From: Peribacillus cavernae | GTDB taxonomy: Bacteria > Bacillota > Bacilli > Bacillales > DSM-1321 | Reading direction: 5' to 3' | DNA length: 64,000 nt | Assembly (NCBI RefSeq): GCF_003989135.1 | Contig: NZ_RYZZ01000007.1 | Location: 248,001 to 312,000, forward strand | In this document: in pieces, positions 9,596 to 17,597 of the stretch | Layout: the number at the start of each line of letters is the position of its first letter | How positions within the stretch are numbered: position 1 is the stretch's first letter | The notes under the pieces: model-generated | What the model saw: only the letters and a program-made list of their open reading frames with translations | Told to the model about the DNA's origin: nothing | The model's database searches: none | Position numbers and translations under genes: made by a program

Positions 9596-11121
9596 GCACA
9601 ATTACAGATACAACAAGTAAACTGATGGAAGTATTAAGCGCGGGCCCAGAACCCCATTTAATGACAGGTGAACAATATAAAGAAAGCTTAAGAGATGGCA
9701 GAAGGGTTATTGATTCCAAAGGAAATGAAATTAAAGATGTGACCGCTCATCCTGCTCTTAAACGCGGAATCGATAATTTGGCAAAGGTCTATGATTCGCA
9801 ATTTGACCCAGAAACCAAGGATGTTACGACCTTCGTAAACCCGGAGGATGGCAAAAGATACAGCACTGGCTGGATGGTTCCGAAAACGAAAGAGGATTTA
9901 AAACGCCGGCGCGAAGCATTGCGTTTGAGCACTTACCATACGTTTGGAGTTTTTGGACGCCCCAATGATTATGGTTCGATGATGGCGATGGGATTCCTGT
10001 CGATTATTGATAAAATCGAAAAAGAGAATTCTGAGTATGCCGATAATGTACGAAGATTTGTAGAGTTCAGCCAGAAACACAATGTTATCAGTGCTGATTT
10101 AATTCCGGATGTCCAAACGGATAAAAACCTGCCATCCGACCAGAAAAAGGGGACGCTGCGAGTTGTCGAAGAACGTTCTGACGGTATCGTTTTACGGGGG
10201 GCAAAACCATGCGGCTCTGTAGGTGTCCAGGGGCACTTCGCGACCGTATCGACGGCTACTTCACCGAACCTTGATCCTGATGCAGCGCTTTGGTGTGCGG
10301 TTCCGATTAATTCACCTGGCTTGACATTAGTGCTTCGGGAGCCGGTTACGTCACCAGACTCAAACTTTGAAGACCATCCGATTGATTCACATGGTGAGGA
10401 AACCGATAACATGATGATCTTTAATGATGTGTTCATCCCTAATAAATACATTTTCAGTCTTCGGAACACAAAATTGTTAGGATTATACAGAGAATCTTGT
10501 GCTTTATGCCACTGGCATATATTAGCACGCCTGATGTACCGTGCTGAAATCTTCCTTGCTGCCGGGCAAACAATGGTTGATATCCTTGGTACCGACTCCT
10601 TCCAAGGAGTGAGAGATTCAGTGTCTGAAATTATATCGTACTCGGCATCGCTAAAGGCCCATATTTTAGCTGCTGAGGAAGAAGCAGAGCTGTGGAATGG
10701 AGTGTTAGTGCCTTCTACTAAATTCGTCACTGCCGGAAGATTGCAATCTATCCTCCTTTACCCGCGTATCATGCACATTCTTCGCGATTTAAGCGGACAG
10801 GGATTGATCAGCCGCTTTACAAGCGAAACATGGGAACATCCTGAAATCGGTCCGTTATTGGACGAGTATTTACCGGGAGCCGGTGTAACAGCGCGTGAGA
10901 AAAACACATTCTTCAATTTCGTATGGGATCTTGCATGTGGCAGTCATTCGTCAAGGGTAGCTTTATTTGAAAATACGAATTCAACAAATGCGCCGGTGGT
11001 CCAATCTGAACTTTACAGATCTTATGATCGTTCGGAGCCAGTTAAATTTCTCCGTGAATATCTCGGTCTTCCGCAAGTAAATCGTGAAATGAAACGATTA
11101 TATAAAGCTGATTTAAAATAG
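9592..11121 (+). CDS. HpaB-type FADH2-dependent monooxygenase, copy B
   Basis: Full-length (509 residues) oxygenase component of the 4-hydroxyphenylacetate 3-monooxygenase/chlorophenol monooxygenase family. The N-terminal HpaB domain (MTGEQYKESLRDGRRVID) is followed by the acyl-CoA-dehydrogenase-like C-terminal half (ARLMYRAEIFLAAGQ, GAGVTAREKNTFFNF). It needs reduced FAD, which the gene at 11156 should supply. Start ATG overlaps the deacetylase stop. The usual substrates are phenols, but relatives attack pyrrole-2-carboxylate and other heterocycles; with an NCS1 importer, a nitrogen heterocycle is the likelier target here. The oxygenase call is firm, the substrate inferred. Confidence 0.92.
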   Translation: MSTITDTTSKLMEVLSAGPEPHLMTGEQYKESLRDGRRVIDSKGNEIKDVTAHPALKRGIDNLAKVYDSQFDPETKDVTTFVNPEDGKRYSTGWMVPKTKEDLKRRREALRLSTYHTFGVFGRPNDYGSMMAMGFLSIIDKIEKENSEYADNVRRFVEFSQKHNVISADLIPDVQTDKNLPSDQKKGTLRVVEERSDGIVLRGAKPCGSVGVQGHFATVSTATSPNLDPDAALWCAVPINSPGLTLVLREPVTSPDSNFEDHPIDSHGEETDNMMIFNDVFIPNKYIFSLRNTKLLGLYRESCALCHWHILARLMYRAEIFLAAGQTMVDILGTDSFQGVRDSVSEIISYSASLKAHILAAEEEAELWNGVLVPSTKFVTAGRLQSILLYPRIMHILRDLSGQGLISRFTSETWEHPEIGPLLDEYLPGAGVTAREKNTFFNFVWDLACGSHSSRVALFENTNSTNAPVVQSELYRSYDRSEPVKFLREYLGLPQVNREMKRLYKADLK

Positions 11122-11155
11122 TTCGCGAAAAAAAAACAGTAAGGAGGAAGTGCAT

Positions 11156-11665
11156 ATGCAGCAAGTTATAGAGTTATTCAAAGAAGCAATGGGCCGTTTG
11201 GCTACAGGCGTGACAGTGGTAACCTCAGAAGTTGACGGACGTCCATGGGGTGTGACGGTTAGTGCATGTTGTTCGATATCAATGGACCCTCCATTACTAC
11301 TAATCAGTTTATTTACTAAAAACGCAAGCACAGAGGCAATTAAAGAACAGCAGCGCTTCGGTGTTAGCATCTTGAGCAAAGACCAAACCAAAGTCGCAAA
11401 GGCGGGAGCGAAACCGGGGACGCCTAAATTCTTTGAAGAGTTCACAGATTTTGATCATGACGGGAAAACACATATGGTGAAAGACGCATTAACGCACATC
11501 CATTGCAAAGTGGATAATGTGGTGGCGGCAGGAGATCATACGATTTTTATCGGATTGGTTGAGCATGTCACGATTGGGGAATTTACACAACCGCTATTGC
11601 ATTTTCACCGTCAATTCGGCATTTTTACAGATGAGCTAGAACAGAAAGAAACCGTCGTAAAATAA
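11156..11665 (+). CDS. Flavin reductase (HpaC/RutF-like), copy B
   Basis: Short-chain flavin reductase domain protein (about 169 residues) that reduces FAD or FMN with NAD(P)H and passes it to the adjacent monooxygenase. FKEAMGRLATGVTVVTSEVD and VTVSACCSISMDPPLLLISL form the flavin-binding region, and the C-terminal HFHRQFG segment is family-like. The start was placed at ATG 11156, eight bases after AAGGAGG and homologous to copy C, rather than the GTG at 11150. It is almost the same as copy C at DNA level, more so than the flanking genes. Confidence 0.92.
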   Translation: MQQVIELFKEAMGRLATGVTVVTSEVDGRPWGVTVSACCSISMDPPLLLISLFTKNASTEAIKEQQRFGVSILSKDQTKVAKAGAKPGTPKFFEEFTDFDHDGKTHMVKDALTHIHCKVDNVVAAGDHTIFIGLVEHVTIGEFTQPLLHFHRQFGIFTDELEQKETVVK

Positions 11666-11731
11666 GTATTCAAGCATTGGATAACAAGGAAATGCAGTGA
11701 AAGGGAAACCTGACAAATGGAGGACTTTTCT

Positions 11732-11923
11732 ATGCCGTTTATCACCGTTAAAAACATAGAAGGAAAAACACCGGAAGAAAAGCGTGTTTTAGTGCAAAAA
11801 ATGACAAAGCTGGTCTCTGAAACCTTCGAAGTCGATCCGAATCTGATTTTTATCTTTTTCGAGGATCTTGCAAAAGATAACTATGGAAAACAAGGAGAGT
11901 TGTTTTCTTATTTGAAAGAATAG
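11732..11923 (+). CDS. 4-oxalocrotonate tautomerase-like protein
   Basis: Small (63 residues) tautomerase-superfamily protein with Pro directly after the initiator Met, the catalytic base of 4-OT enzymes. The start at 11732 (MPFITV) was chosen for that Pro; TGGAGG lies upstream. Numbering from Pro1, the usual Arg11 is Lys, Arg39 is Phe and Phe50 is Tyr, so it is not a canonical 2-hydroxymuconate tautomerase. It occurs only in copy B, about 65 bases after the flavin reductase. It could catalyse keto-enol tautomerisation of a ring-cleavage product. Confidence 0.8.
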   Translation: MPFITVKNIEGKTPEEKRVLVQKMTKLVSETFEVDPNLIFIFFEDLAKDNYGKQGELFSYLKE

Positions 11924-11937
11924 CAATATCCACTTAT

Positions 11938-11965
11938 CCCTTACAAGAGGGAACTCTTGTAAGGG
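11938..11965 (+). terminator. Hairpin closing cluster copy B
   Basis: Perfect 12-bp stem CCCTTACAAGAG / CTCTTGTAAGGG with a GGAA loop, right after the tautomerase stop. The U-tract is weak (AATTATT), so it may be a processing or stabilising hairpin as much as a terminator. Confidence 0.6.
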
Positions 11966-12156
11966 GAATTATTACTCCAAAGAAAAAATACATACATTAT
12001 TATTTGTGAAAATCCACAAACAAACGCCATTATTTTTGTTTATTCTGATAACGAGGAATATTTTGAAAACTATTAATATGTAAGTAAGAGATACATGCAG
12101 GATGAAGAGCCAATACATCAGCAATGGAATACCGATATTTTTTTTCACCAGTACTT

Positions 12157-12172
12157 TACGGTCCAGACGGTA
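12157..12172. promoter_or_regulatory. Putative TetR operator O3 (copy C)
   Basis: TACGGTCCAGACGGTA, same family of near-palindromes as at 6236, 6492 and 12276. It is followed at 12193 by a 20-base motif that recurs after operator O4. Confidence 0.7.
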
Positions 12173-12192
12173 ACATAATAGTGAGGTAAAGG

Positions 12193-12326
12193 GTTTCGGG
12201 CAAGTTACTATTAGCTTTGCGTTCTGTAAAAGCGGCAATGGGAAGTAGGTGGCACTATTTTTTTGACTAACACTGTACAGTCCAGACGGTAACAGATTGG
12301 AAGAAAGTTTCGGGCAAGTCACTATT
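12193..12326 (+). repeat. Duplicated operator-leader unit upstream of copy C
   Basis: GTTTCGGGCAAGTTACTATT (12193-12212) and GTTTCGGGCAAGTCACTATT (12307-12326) each follow a TetR-type operator by 31-36 bases. The upstream control element thus appears as two tandem units about 115 bases apart. Confidence 0.7.
12276..12291. promoter_or_regulatory. Putative TetR operator O4 (copy C)
   Basis: TACAGTCCAGACGGTA, identical to O1 at 6236. It lies 70 bases upstream of the copy C permease behind a TTGACT that may be a -35 element, though no well-spaced -10 is clear. Confidence 0.7.
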
Positions 12327-12361
12327 TTTCTAAATCATTTAAAAGTAGGGAGGGAAGTAAT

Positions 12362-13804
12362 TTGGAAATGAATAGTAAAGTTGAACAAGGAAGCAAGATC
12401 GAAATTCAAGGGATCGATTATATTCCTGAAGCCGATCGAAACTCTAATCCTTGGAATGTGTTTTTTGTTCTTGGCGGTGCCCAAACTTGTTACCCAATTA
12501 TGCTAATTGGTGCTCTTCCCGTTATATTTGGATTAGGTTGGTGGGACTCGTTTTTTGCGATTACAATCGGTCTTTTGATAGGTTCGATAATAGTAGCCCC
12601 GATTGCTTTATTCGGTCAAAAAACAGGAACGAACGGAATTGTTAGCAGTGGTGCTCACTTTGGTACGAAAGGAAGAGGAATAGGTGCTTTATTAACCATA
12701 GTCGTAGCTATCGGTTTCTATGCCTTAGTAGTTTGGACTGGATCCGAATCGATTATCCATGGTGGCCATAAATTGTTTGGCTTGCCGACGGGGGATGCAA
12801 GTCTAGTCATTGGAGCATTGCTTATATGTATCATGATCACTATTGTAGCAACTTATGGACATTCTCTTGTTGTTAAAATTGAAAAAGTTGGGGCAGTGAT
12901 AGCTGGAGTAACTCTTATTTCATCAATCTTTGTGTTTATGCCTCAGTTTGATGCATCTTACCAGGGAGGAAGTTATTTACTGGACGGTTATTGGGCGACA
13001 TGGCTTTTATCAGTAAGTACGGCGCTATCAATACCAGTTTCTTTGGTACCTTACATCAATGATTATACTCGGTACATCCCAAGTAAAACGAGTGCCCGTT
13101 CTGTAATGCTCGGGACCGGAGGAGGAATCTTTGTTGGCTGTTGGATAACAATGATTGCTGCAGCCTATTTCATGACAATGTTCAAAAGCCTGGACACCCC
13201 ATTAGTACAAGGGATTATTGAACTGTCTCCCACTTGGTTTGTCCTTCCATTAATAATAGTAGGGATAGTTGGAAGTTTAACACAAGGAAGTTTTGCCATA
13301 TATGGTGCCGGTCTCGGTCTGGAAACTCTTGGCTGGGGGTTAAATAGAATCATAACGACCATCATCATTAGTGTTGTTAGTATAGTGGTAGCCTTCTTAG
13401 CGGTATTTGTTTATGATCTCGTAGATGTGGTTAATGCATTTGTTACTCTAATTATCGTTGCCATATCTCCTTGGCTGACCATCAAATTAGTTGGATATTT
13501 CTTGTTCAAAGGCCAGTATTCACCGTTGGACTTACACAAATCAAGCGGAGGCTTGTATTGGTACTCTAATGGTTATAATCTGCCCGCTATAACATCATGG
13601 GTCATTGGTGTAATCGTAGGCTTATTATTCACAAACACGATTGTTTTTGTCGGACCATTTGTCAACTCAGTTGGAGGCATTGATATTAGTTTTGTATCAT
13701 CTGCAATTGTAGGGGGAGCGCTTTATTATCTGCTCGTTAAAAACTCGATTTCAAAACGGAACGAAATCAGTGGAGTGGAACCAAACCTGGAAGAAACGAT
13801 TTAA
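12362..13804 (+). CDS. NCS1-family nucleobase:cation symporter, copy C
   Basis: 480-residue paralogue of the permease at 6633, colinear throughout (GIDYIPEADRNSNPWNVFFV, GTNGIVSSGAHFGTKGR, PYINDYTRYIP, PWLTIKLVGYF), with about 12 hydrophobic segments. TTG start seven bases after a strong GGGAGGG ribosome binding site at 12348-12354. Substrate-facing segments differ from copy B (for example TCYPIMLIGALP against LCFSVMIIGALP in TM1), so the two may import related but different heterocycles or differ in affinity. First gene of copy C, behind two operators. Confidence 0.9.
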   Translation: MEMNSKVEQGSKIEIQGIDYIPEADRNSNPWNVFFVLGGAQTCYPIMLIGALPVIFGLGWWDSFFAITIGLLIGSIIVAPIALFGQKTGTNGIVSSGAHFGTKGRGIGALLTIVVAIGFYALVVWTGSESIIHGGHKLFGLPTGDASLVIGALLICIMITIVATYGHSLVVKIEKVGAVIAGVTLISSIFVFMPQFDASYQGGSYLLDGYWATWLLSVSTALSIPVSLVPYINDYTRYIPSKTSARSVMLGTGGGIFVGCWITMIAAAYFMTMFKSLDTPLVQGIIELSPTWFVLPLIIVGIVGSLTQGSFAIYGAGLGLETLGWGLNRIITTIIISVVSIVVAFLAVFVYDLVDVVNAFVTLIIVAISPWLTIKLVGYFLFKGQYSPLDLHKSSGGLYWYSNGYNLPAITSWVIGVIVGLLFTNTIVFVGPFVNSVGGIDISFVSSAIVGGALYYLLVKNSISKRNEISGVEPNLEETI

Positions 13805-13844
13805 ACGGAAAACAGCGATAATGCTTATTGTATATACAGGGCTG

Positions 13845-13907
13845 GAATTCAACCAAACTGGACTAGAATTCAACCAAAATTGGTAGGAATTCAACTAAAC
13901 AGGTTTT
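13845..13907 (+). repeat. Three direct repeats with exact 21-bp period
   Basis: GAATTCAAC[C/T]AAA starts at 13845, 13866 and 13887, giving three imperfect 21-bp units. They lie between permease and RidA genes of copy C, just upstream of the cre-like site, and have no counterpart in copy B. The period equals two helical turns, so a regulatory protein could bind all units on one face. Confidence 0.8.
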
Positions 13908-13929
13908 ATCATAGATTTTGCACTTGCAA

Positions 13930-13943
13930 TGTAAGCGCTTAAT
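13930..13943 (+). promoter_or_regulatory. cre-like site (CcpA), copy C
   Basis: TGTAAGCGCTTAAT, two mismatches from the cre consensus at the 3' end, in the same relative position as 8126-8139 of copy B (about 120 bases before the RidA gene). Confidence 0.5.
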
Positions 13944-14055
13944 ACTTTAAGGGGGTGGTTCGAAAAAAGAAAACAGCAATGCTTTATACTACCGGGAACC
14001 TTTAGAGAATAAGACGAAGCCAGAATGAAATCAAAATACTCAGGTGAGGTGGATC

Positions 14056-14493
14056 ATGGAAAAGACAATCACGAAAAAAATAAGAATCATGCCTAAAGGC
14101 CACTGGGATTGGAGTATGCCCGTACCTTTCTCACAAGGATGGAAAGTTGGAAACCAAGTTTTTGTAGGTGGCCAAATCTCTGCTGATGAAAATGGCATTG
14201 TAGGTGTTGGCGATATTGAAATTCAAACACGCAATGTTTTTGAAAATATTCGTAAGGTGCTAAACGAAGTAGGTGCCGATATGAAAGATATCGTGAAGCT
14301 AAACACCTATTACGTATTTAATGGAGACGAAAAACAAGCAACTGAGTTTTGGGAAAAAATGACCAAAGTACGAATGGAATACATAGCTGATCCTGGTCCA
14401 GCCGGAACAGCCATTCGTGTAGCTGGTCTGATGTGGGATGACCTTTTAATAGAAGTAGAAGCAATCGCAATCATAGAGGAGGAGAAAAAATGA
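14056..14493 (+). CDS. RidA/YjgF/UK114-family protein, copy C
   Basis: 145-residue paralogue of the gene at 8236 (GHWDWSMPVPFSQGWKVGN, GGQISADENG, KLNTYYVFNGDEKQATEFWE). As in copy B, the PAR motif carrying the catalytic arginine of RidA reads PAGT. Start taken at ATG 14056 after AGGTGAG; an upstream in-frame GTG at 14044 is less likely. Its last bases overlap the deacetylase start (ATGA), so translation of the two is coupled. Confidence 0.88.
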   Translation: MEKTITKKIRIMPKGHWDWSMPVPFSQGWKVGNQVFVGGQISADENGIVGVGDIEIQTRNVFENIRKVLNEVGADMKDIVKLNTYYVFNGDEKQATEFWEKMTKVRMEYIADPGPAGTAIRVAGLMWDDLLIEVEAIAIIEEEKK

Positions 14494-15410
14494 TAAAAAA
14501 TCCTATTCCGTGGCCTAACGGTGCAAAATGCGCAGTCGCTATTACTTTTGATGTCGACACAGACAGCATTCTGCATTTGGACCATCCTGATGCTGCTGAT
14601 ACAAAAATTTCTTCAAATTCCTGGGTACGGTATGACGAAGTCGCTATCCCTCGCATTTTGGAAATGTATAAAAAATATGATATGAAACAAACCTTTTTTG
14701 TACCGGCTTGGAATATTGAAAGATATCCTAACTACATTGAAGCGATCCTTAAAGACGGACATGAAATAGGCCATCACGGATACTTACATGAACATCCGAA
14801 TGAATTGTCTGAAGATGAAGAGCTTTATTGGTTTCAACGCAGTATTGAGGTTTTCGAAAAGCATGTAGGAAAACGGCCAGCAGGCTGGAGAGCGCCATGG
14901 TGGAATTTCTCCAAGCATTCCGTTAATTACTTGGCAAAAGAAGGACTTATATATGATTCTTCCTTGATGGCAGACGATATACCGTATGTGTTAAAAGGTG
15001 AAGGGTCAAATGAAGTGATTGAATTACCAACTCATTGGGCTATGGATGATTGGCCTCAATATGCACACAATCCTGATTTTGGCCATGATATGTCCATACA
15101 ATCGCCGGATCGCGCCATGGAAGTGTGGATTGATGAATTTGAAGCAGCTTGGGAATATGGCGGGATGTGGGTATCTGTGTGGCACCCTTTCCTTTCTGGA
15201 AGACTTGCAAGATGCCGCAGAATCGACAAAATGATTCAATATATGCACGAAAAAGGGAATGTATGGTTCGCCACCATGGAGGAAATTGCACTCCATGTTA
15301 GAAAGTGTATCGATGAAGGAACATATAATCCACGGGAAGTGCAGCTTCCATATTATAACGGCCGAATTCCTGAACTAAATTCATACCGATTGGAAGGGGT
15401 TAAAAAATGA
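14490..15410 (+). CDS. NodB-domain deacetylase of the PuuE/HpPgdA type, copy C
   Basis: 306 residues, colinear with 8675-9595. Metal-site Asp residues lie in ITFDVDTDS and the H-x3-H in HHGYLHEHP; SVWHPFLSGRLARC is conserved. No signal peptide, so it acts in the cytoplasm. The AGGAGG ribosome binding site is inside the end of the RidA gene, and its own stop overlaps the monooxygenase start. Probably a hydrolase of a cyclic amide or imide, or of an N-acyl group, formed or released in the pathway; this is inferred from context and from PuuE-like relatives. Confidence 0.87.
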   Translation: MIKNPIPWPNGAKCAVAITFDVDTDSILHLDHPDAADTKISSNSWVRYDEVAIPRILEMYKKYDMKQTFFVPAWNIERYPNYIEAILKDGHEIGHHGYLHEHPNELSEDEELYWFQRSIEVFEKHVGKRPAGWRAPWWNFSKHSVNYLAKEGLIYDSSLMADDIPYVLKGEGSNEVIELPTHWAMDDWPQYAHNPDFGHDMSIQSPDRAMEVWIDEFEAAWEYGGMWVSVWHPFLSGRLARCRRIDKMIQYMHEKGNVWFATMEEIALHVRKCIDEGTYNPREVQLPYYNGRIPELNSYRLEGVKK

Positions 15411-16933
15411 GTGTAGCCACTGTTACGAGTAAAATTAAGGAAGTACTAAGTCAAGGTTCAGAACCCCATTTAATGACTGGTGAACAGTATAAAGAAAGCC
15501 TCAGAGATGGAAGAAGAGTAATCGATTCCCAAGGAAGCGAAGTTGCAGATGTTCCTACTCATCCGGCACTAAAACGCGGAGTCGAAAATTTAGCGAAAAT
15601 TTATGATATGCAGTTTGATCCCGCTACGAAGGATATTGCGACTTTTATTAGTCCTGAGGATGGTAAAAGATATAGTACGAATTGGCTTGTCCCAAAAACG
15701 AAAGAGGATTATAAAATACGACGCGAAATGTTAAAATTGAGTACGTACAGCACCCTTGGGGTCTTTGGACGTCCCAATGATTATGGCTCGATGATGGCTA
15801 TGGGTTTTCTTTCCATTATTGATAAAATTGAAAAAGAAAATCCTGAATATGCGGACAATGTTCGAAAATTCGTAGAGTTTAGCCAAAAACACAATATTAC
15901 GAGCGCCGATTTGATTCCTGATGTGCAAACGGATAAAAATTTACCGGCTTCCGAGAAAAAAGGTACGCTGAGGGTGGTTGAAGAACGCCCTGATGGTATC
16001 GTTTTAAGTGGGGCAAAACCAGTTGGGTCTGCCGGTGTCCAAGGGCACTTCGCGACTGTATCGACAGCTACTTCTGCGAACTTAGAACTTGAAGCGGCGC
16101 TGTGGTGTGCAGTTCCGATGAATTCACCGGGAATCACATTGGTACTTCGCGAACCAGTCACTGCACCGGATTCTTCATTTGAGGACCATCCGATCGATTC
16201 ACAGGGTGAAGAAACGGATAATATGATCTTGTTCGATAACGTTTTCTTGCCTCGTGAGTACGTCTTTAGTTTAAGAAATTTAAAAATGCTAGGATTATAT
16301 CGCGAATCCGGTTCTCTTTTTCACTGGCATATACTAGGCCGATTGATGTACCGCTCGGAAATTTTAGTGGGCGCTGTGCAAACAATCGTTGATGTCCTGG
16401 GTACGTCTTCTTTCCAGGGAGTCCGAGATGCCGTCGCTGAAGTGATCACCTATTCATCCACATTAAAAGCCGCTATAATAGCTGCTGAAGAACAATCCGA
16501 AATGTGGAATGGAGTATTAGTGCCTTCCACCAGATTTTTAACGGCAGGCCGACTATATTCAATTGAAAATTATCCGCGCATTATGCATATTCTTCGCGAT
16601 TTAAGCGGACAAGGATTAATCAGCCGCTTTCCAGGTAAAGTATGGGACCATCCGGAGATTGGCGCTAAACTGGAAGAATATCTGCCTGGAGCCGGGGTTT
16701 CGGCACGCGACAAAAACAAATTCTTTAACTTCATCTGGGATCTGACAAGCAGCAGCCATGCTTCCAGAGTCGGTTTATTTGAAAACCTGAATGCGACAAA
16801 CGCACCGGTCATTCGATCTGAACTTTACAGATCTTATGAGCGTACGGAACAAACGAACTTTGTCCGTGATTATCTTGGATTGCCAAGAGCGAATGGTGAA
16901 ATTAAACCATTATATAAACACGATTTACGATAA
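15407..16933 (+). CDS. HpaB-type FADH2-dependent monooxygenase, copy C
   Basis: 508-residue oxygenase component, colinear with copies A and B. Start overlaps the deacetylase stop by four bases. Differences from B cluster in likely active-site stretches: VGSAGVQGHFATVSTATSANL against CGSVGVQGHFATVSTATSPNL, and RESGSLFHWHILGRLMYRSE against RESCALCHWHILARLMYRAE. The paralogues may therefore hydroxylate different ring compounds. Reduced flavin should come from the reductase at 16976, and FAD from the RibF-like gene at 17598. Confidence 0.92.
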   Translation: MSVATVTSKIKEVLSQGSEPHLMTGEQYKESLRDGRRVIDSQGSEVADVPTHPALKRGVENLAKIYDMQFDPATKDIATFISPEDGKRYSTNWLVPKTKEDYKIRREMLKLSTYSTLGVFGRPNDYGSMMAMGFLSIIDKIEKENPEYADNVRKFVEFSQKHNITSADLIPDVQTDKNLPASEKKGTLRVVEERPDGIVLSGAKPVGSAGVQGHFATVSTATSANLELEAALWCAVPMNSPGITLVLREPVTAPDSSFEDHPIDSQGEETDNMILFDNVFLPREYVFSLRNLKMLGLYRESGSLFHWHILGRLMYRSEILVGAVQTIVDVLGTSSFQGVRDAVAEVITYSSTLKAAIIAAEEQSEMWNGVLVPSTRFLTAGRLYSIENYPRIMHILRDLSGQGLISRFPGKVWDHPEIGAKLEEYLPGAGVSARDKNKFFNFIWDLTSSSHASRVGLFENLNATNAPVIRSELYRSYERTEQTNFVRDYLGLPRANGEIKPLYKHDLR

Positions 16934-16975
16934 TTCAACAGAATAATGTTTTTCATTCAAGTAAGGGGGGAGATT

Positions 16976-17476
16976 ATGCAGCAAGTTACAGATTTGTTCA
17001 AAGAATCAATGGGCCGTTTGGCTACAGGGGTAACGGTGGTAACATCAGAAGTTGACGGGCGTCCATGGGGAGTGACGGTCAGCGCCTGTTGTTCGATATC
17101 GATGGAACCCCCATTACTTTTAATCAGTTTGTTTACTAAAAACGCTAGCACAGAGGCAATTACGGAACAGCAGCGGTTTGGTGTCAGCATATTAAGCAAT
17201 GACCAAACAAACGTGGCAAAGGCGGGAGCGAAACCGGGAACGGCTAAATTCTTTGAAGAGTTCACAGATTTTGATCATGACGGGAAAACACATAGGGTGA
17301 AAGACGCCTTGGCACACGTTCATTGCAAAGTGGATAATGTGGTGGTGGCAGGAGATCATACAATTTTTATCGGATTGGTCGAACATGTCACGGTCAGTGA
17401 AATGAAACAACCACTATTACATTTTCATCGTCAATTCGGCAGTTTTATAGATGAGTTAGAAACCGCAGTAAAATAA
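16976..17476 (+). CDS. Flavin reductase (HpaC/RutF-like), copy C
   Basis: 166-residue NAD(P)H:flavin oxidoreductase, almost identical to the gene at 11156 (MGRLATGVTVVTSEVDGRPW, ACCSIS, HFHRQFG). Start at ATG 16976 follows AAGGGGGG; an upstream in-frame ATG at 16946 has no ribosome binding site. It supplies reduced flavin to the monooxygenase directly upstream. A terminator follows, so RibF and the amidohydrolase may be separately controlled or read through. Confidence 0.92.
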   Translation: MQQVTDLFKESMGRLATGVTVVTSEVDGRPWGVTVSACCSISMEPPLLLISLFTKNASTEAITEQQRFGVSILSNDQTNVAKAGAKPGTAKFFEEFTDFDHDGKTHRVKDALAHVHCKVDNVVVAGDHTIFIGLVEHVTVSEMKQPLLHFHRQFGSFIDELETAVK

Positions 17477-17493
17477 GATTCAAATTTTAGTTG

Positions 17494-17540
17494 AAGGACA
17501 GAAGAGAGGTTACCTTTTAATCTCCTTCTTGTCCTTTTTA
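17494..17540 (+). terminator. Intrinsic terminator after flavin reductase C
   Basis: AAGGACAGAAGAGAGGT pairs imperfectly with ATCTCCTTCTTGTCCTT across a short loop and is followed by a T run. Confidence 0.75.
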
Positions 17541-17597
17541 CATAAAGCAACAATCTGAAAATGCTCCAAGAATATCTAAGAAAAGGCGTGAATAAAA

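Noticed and set aside
9969-10730. 253-codon antisense open frame inside HpaB copy B
   Set aside because: Shadow of a coding gene: no ribosome binding site, no family features, and the plus frame is a full-length conserved enzyme.
13845-13907. Possible mini CRISPR array
   Set aside because: Three 21-bp direct repeats without unique spacers and without cas genes; not CRISPR.
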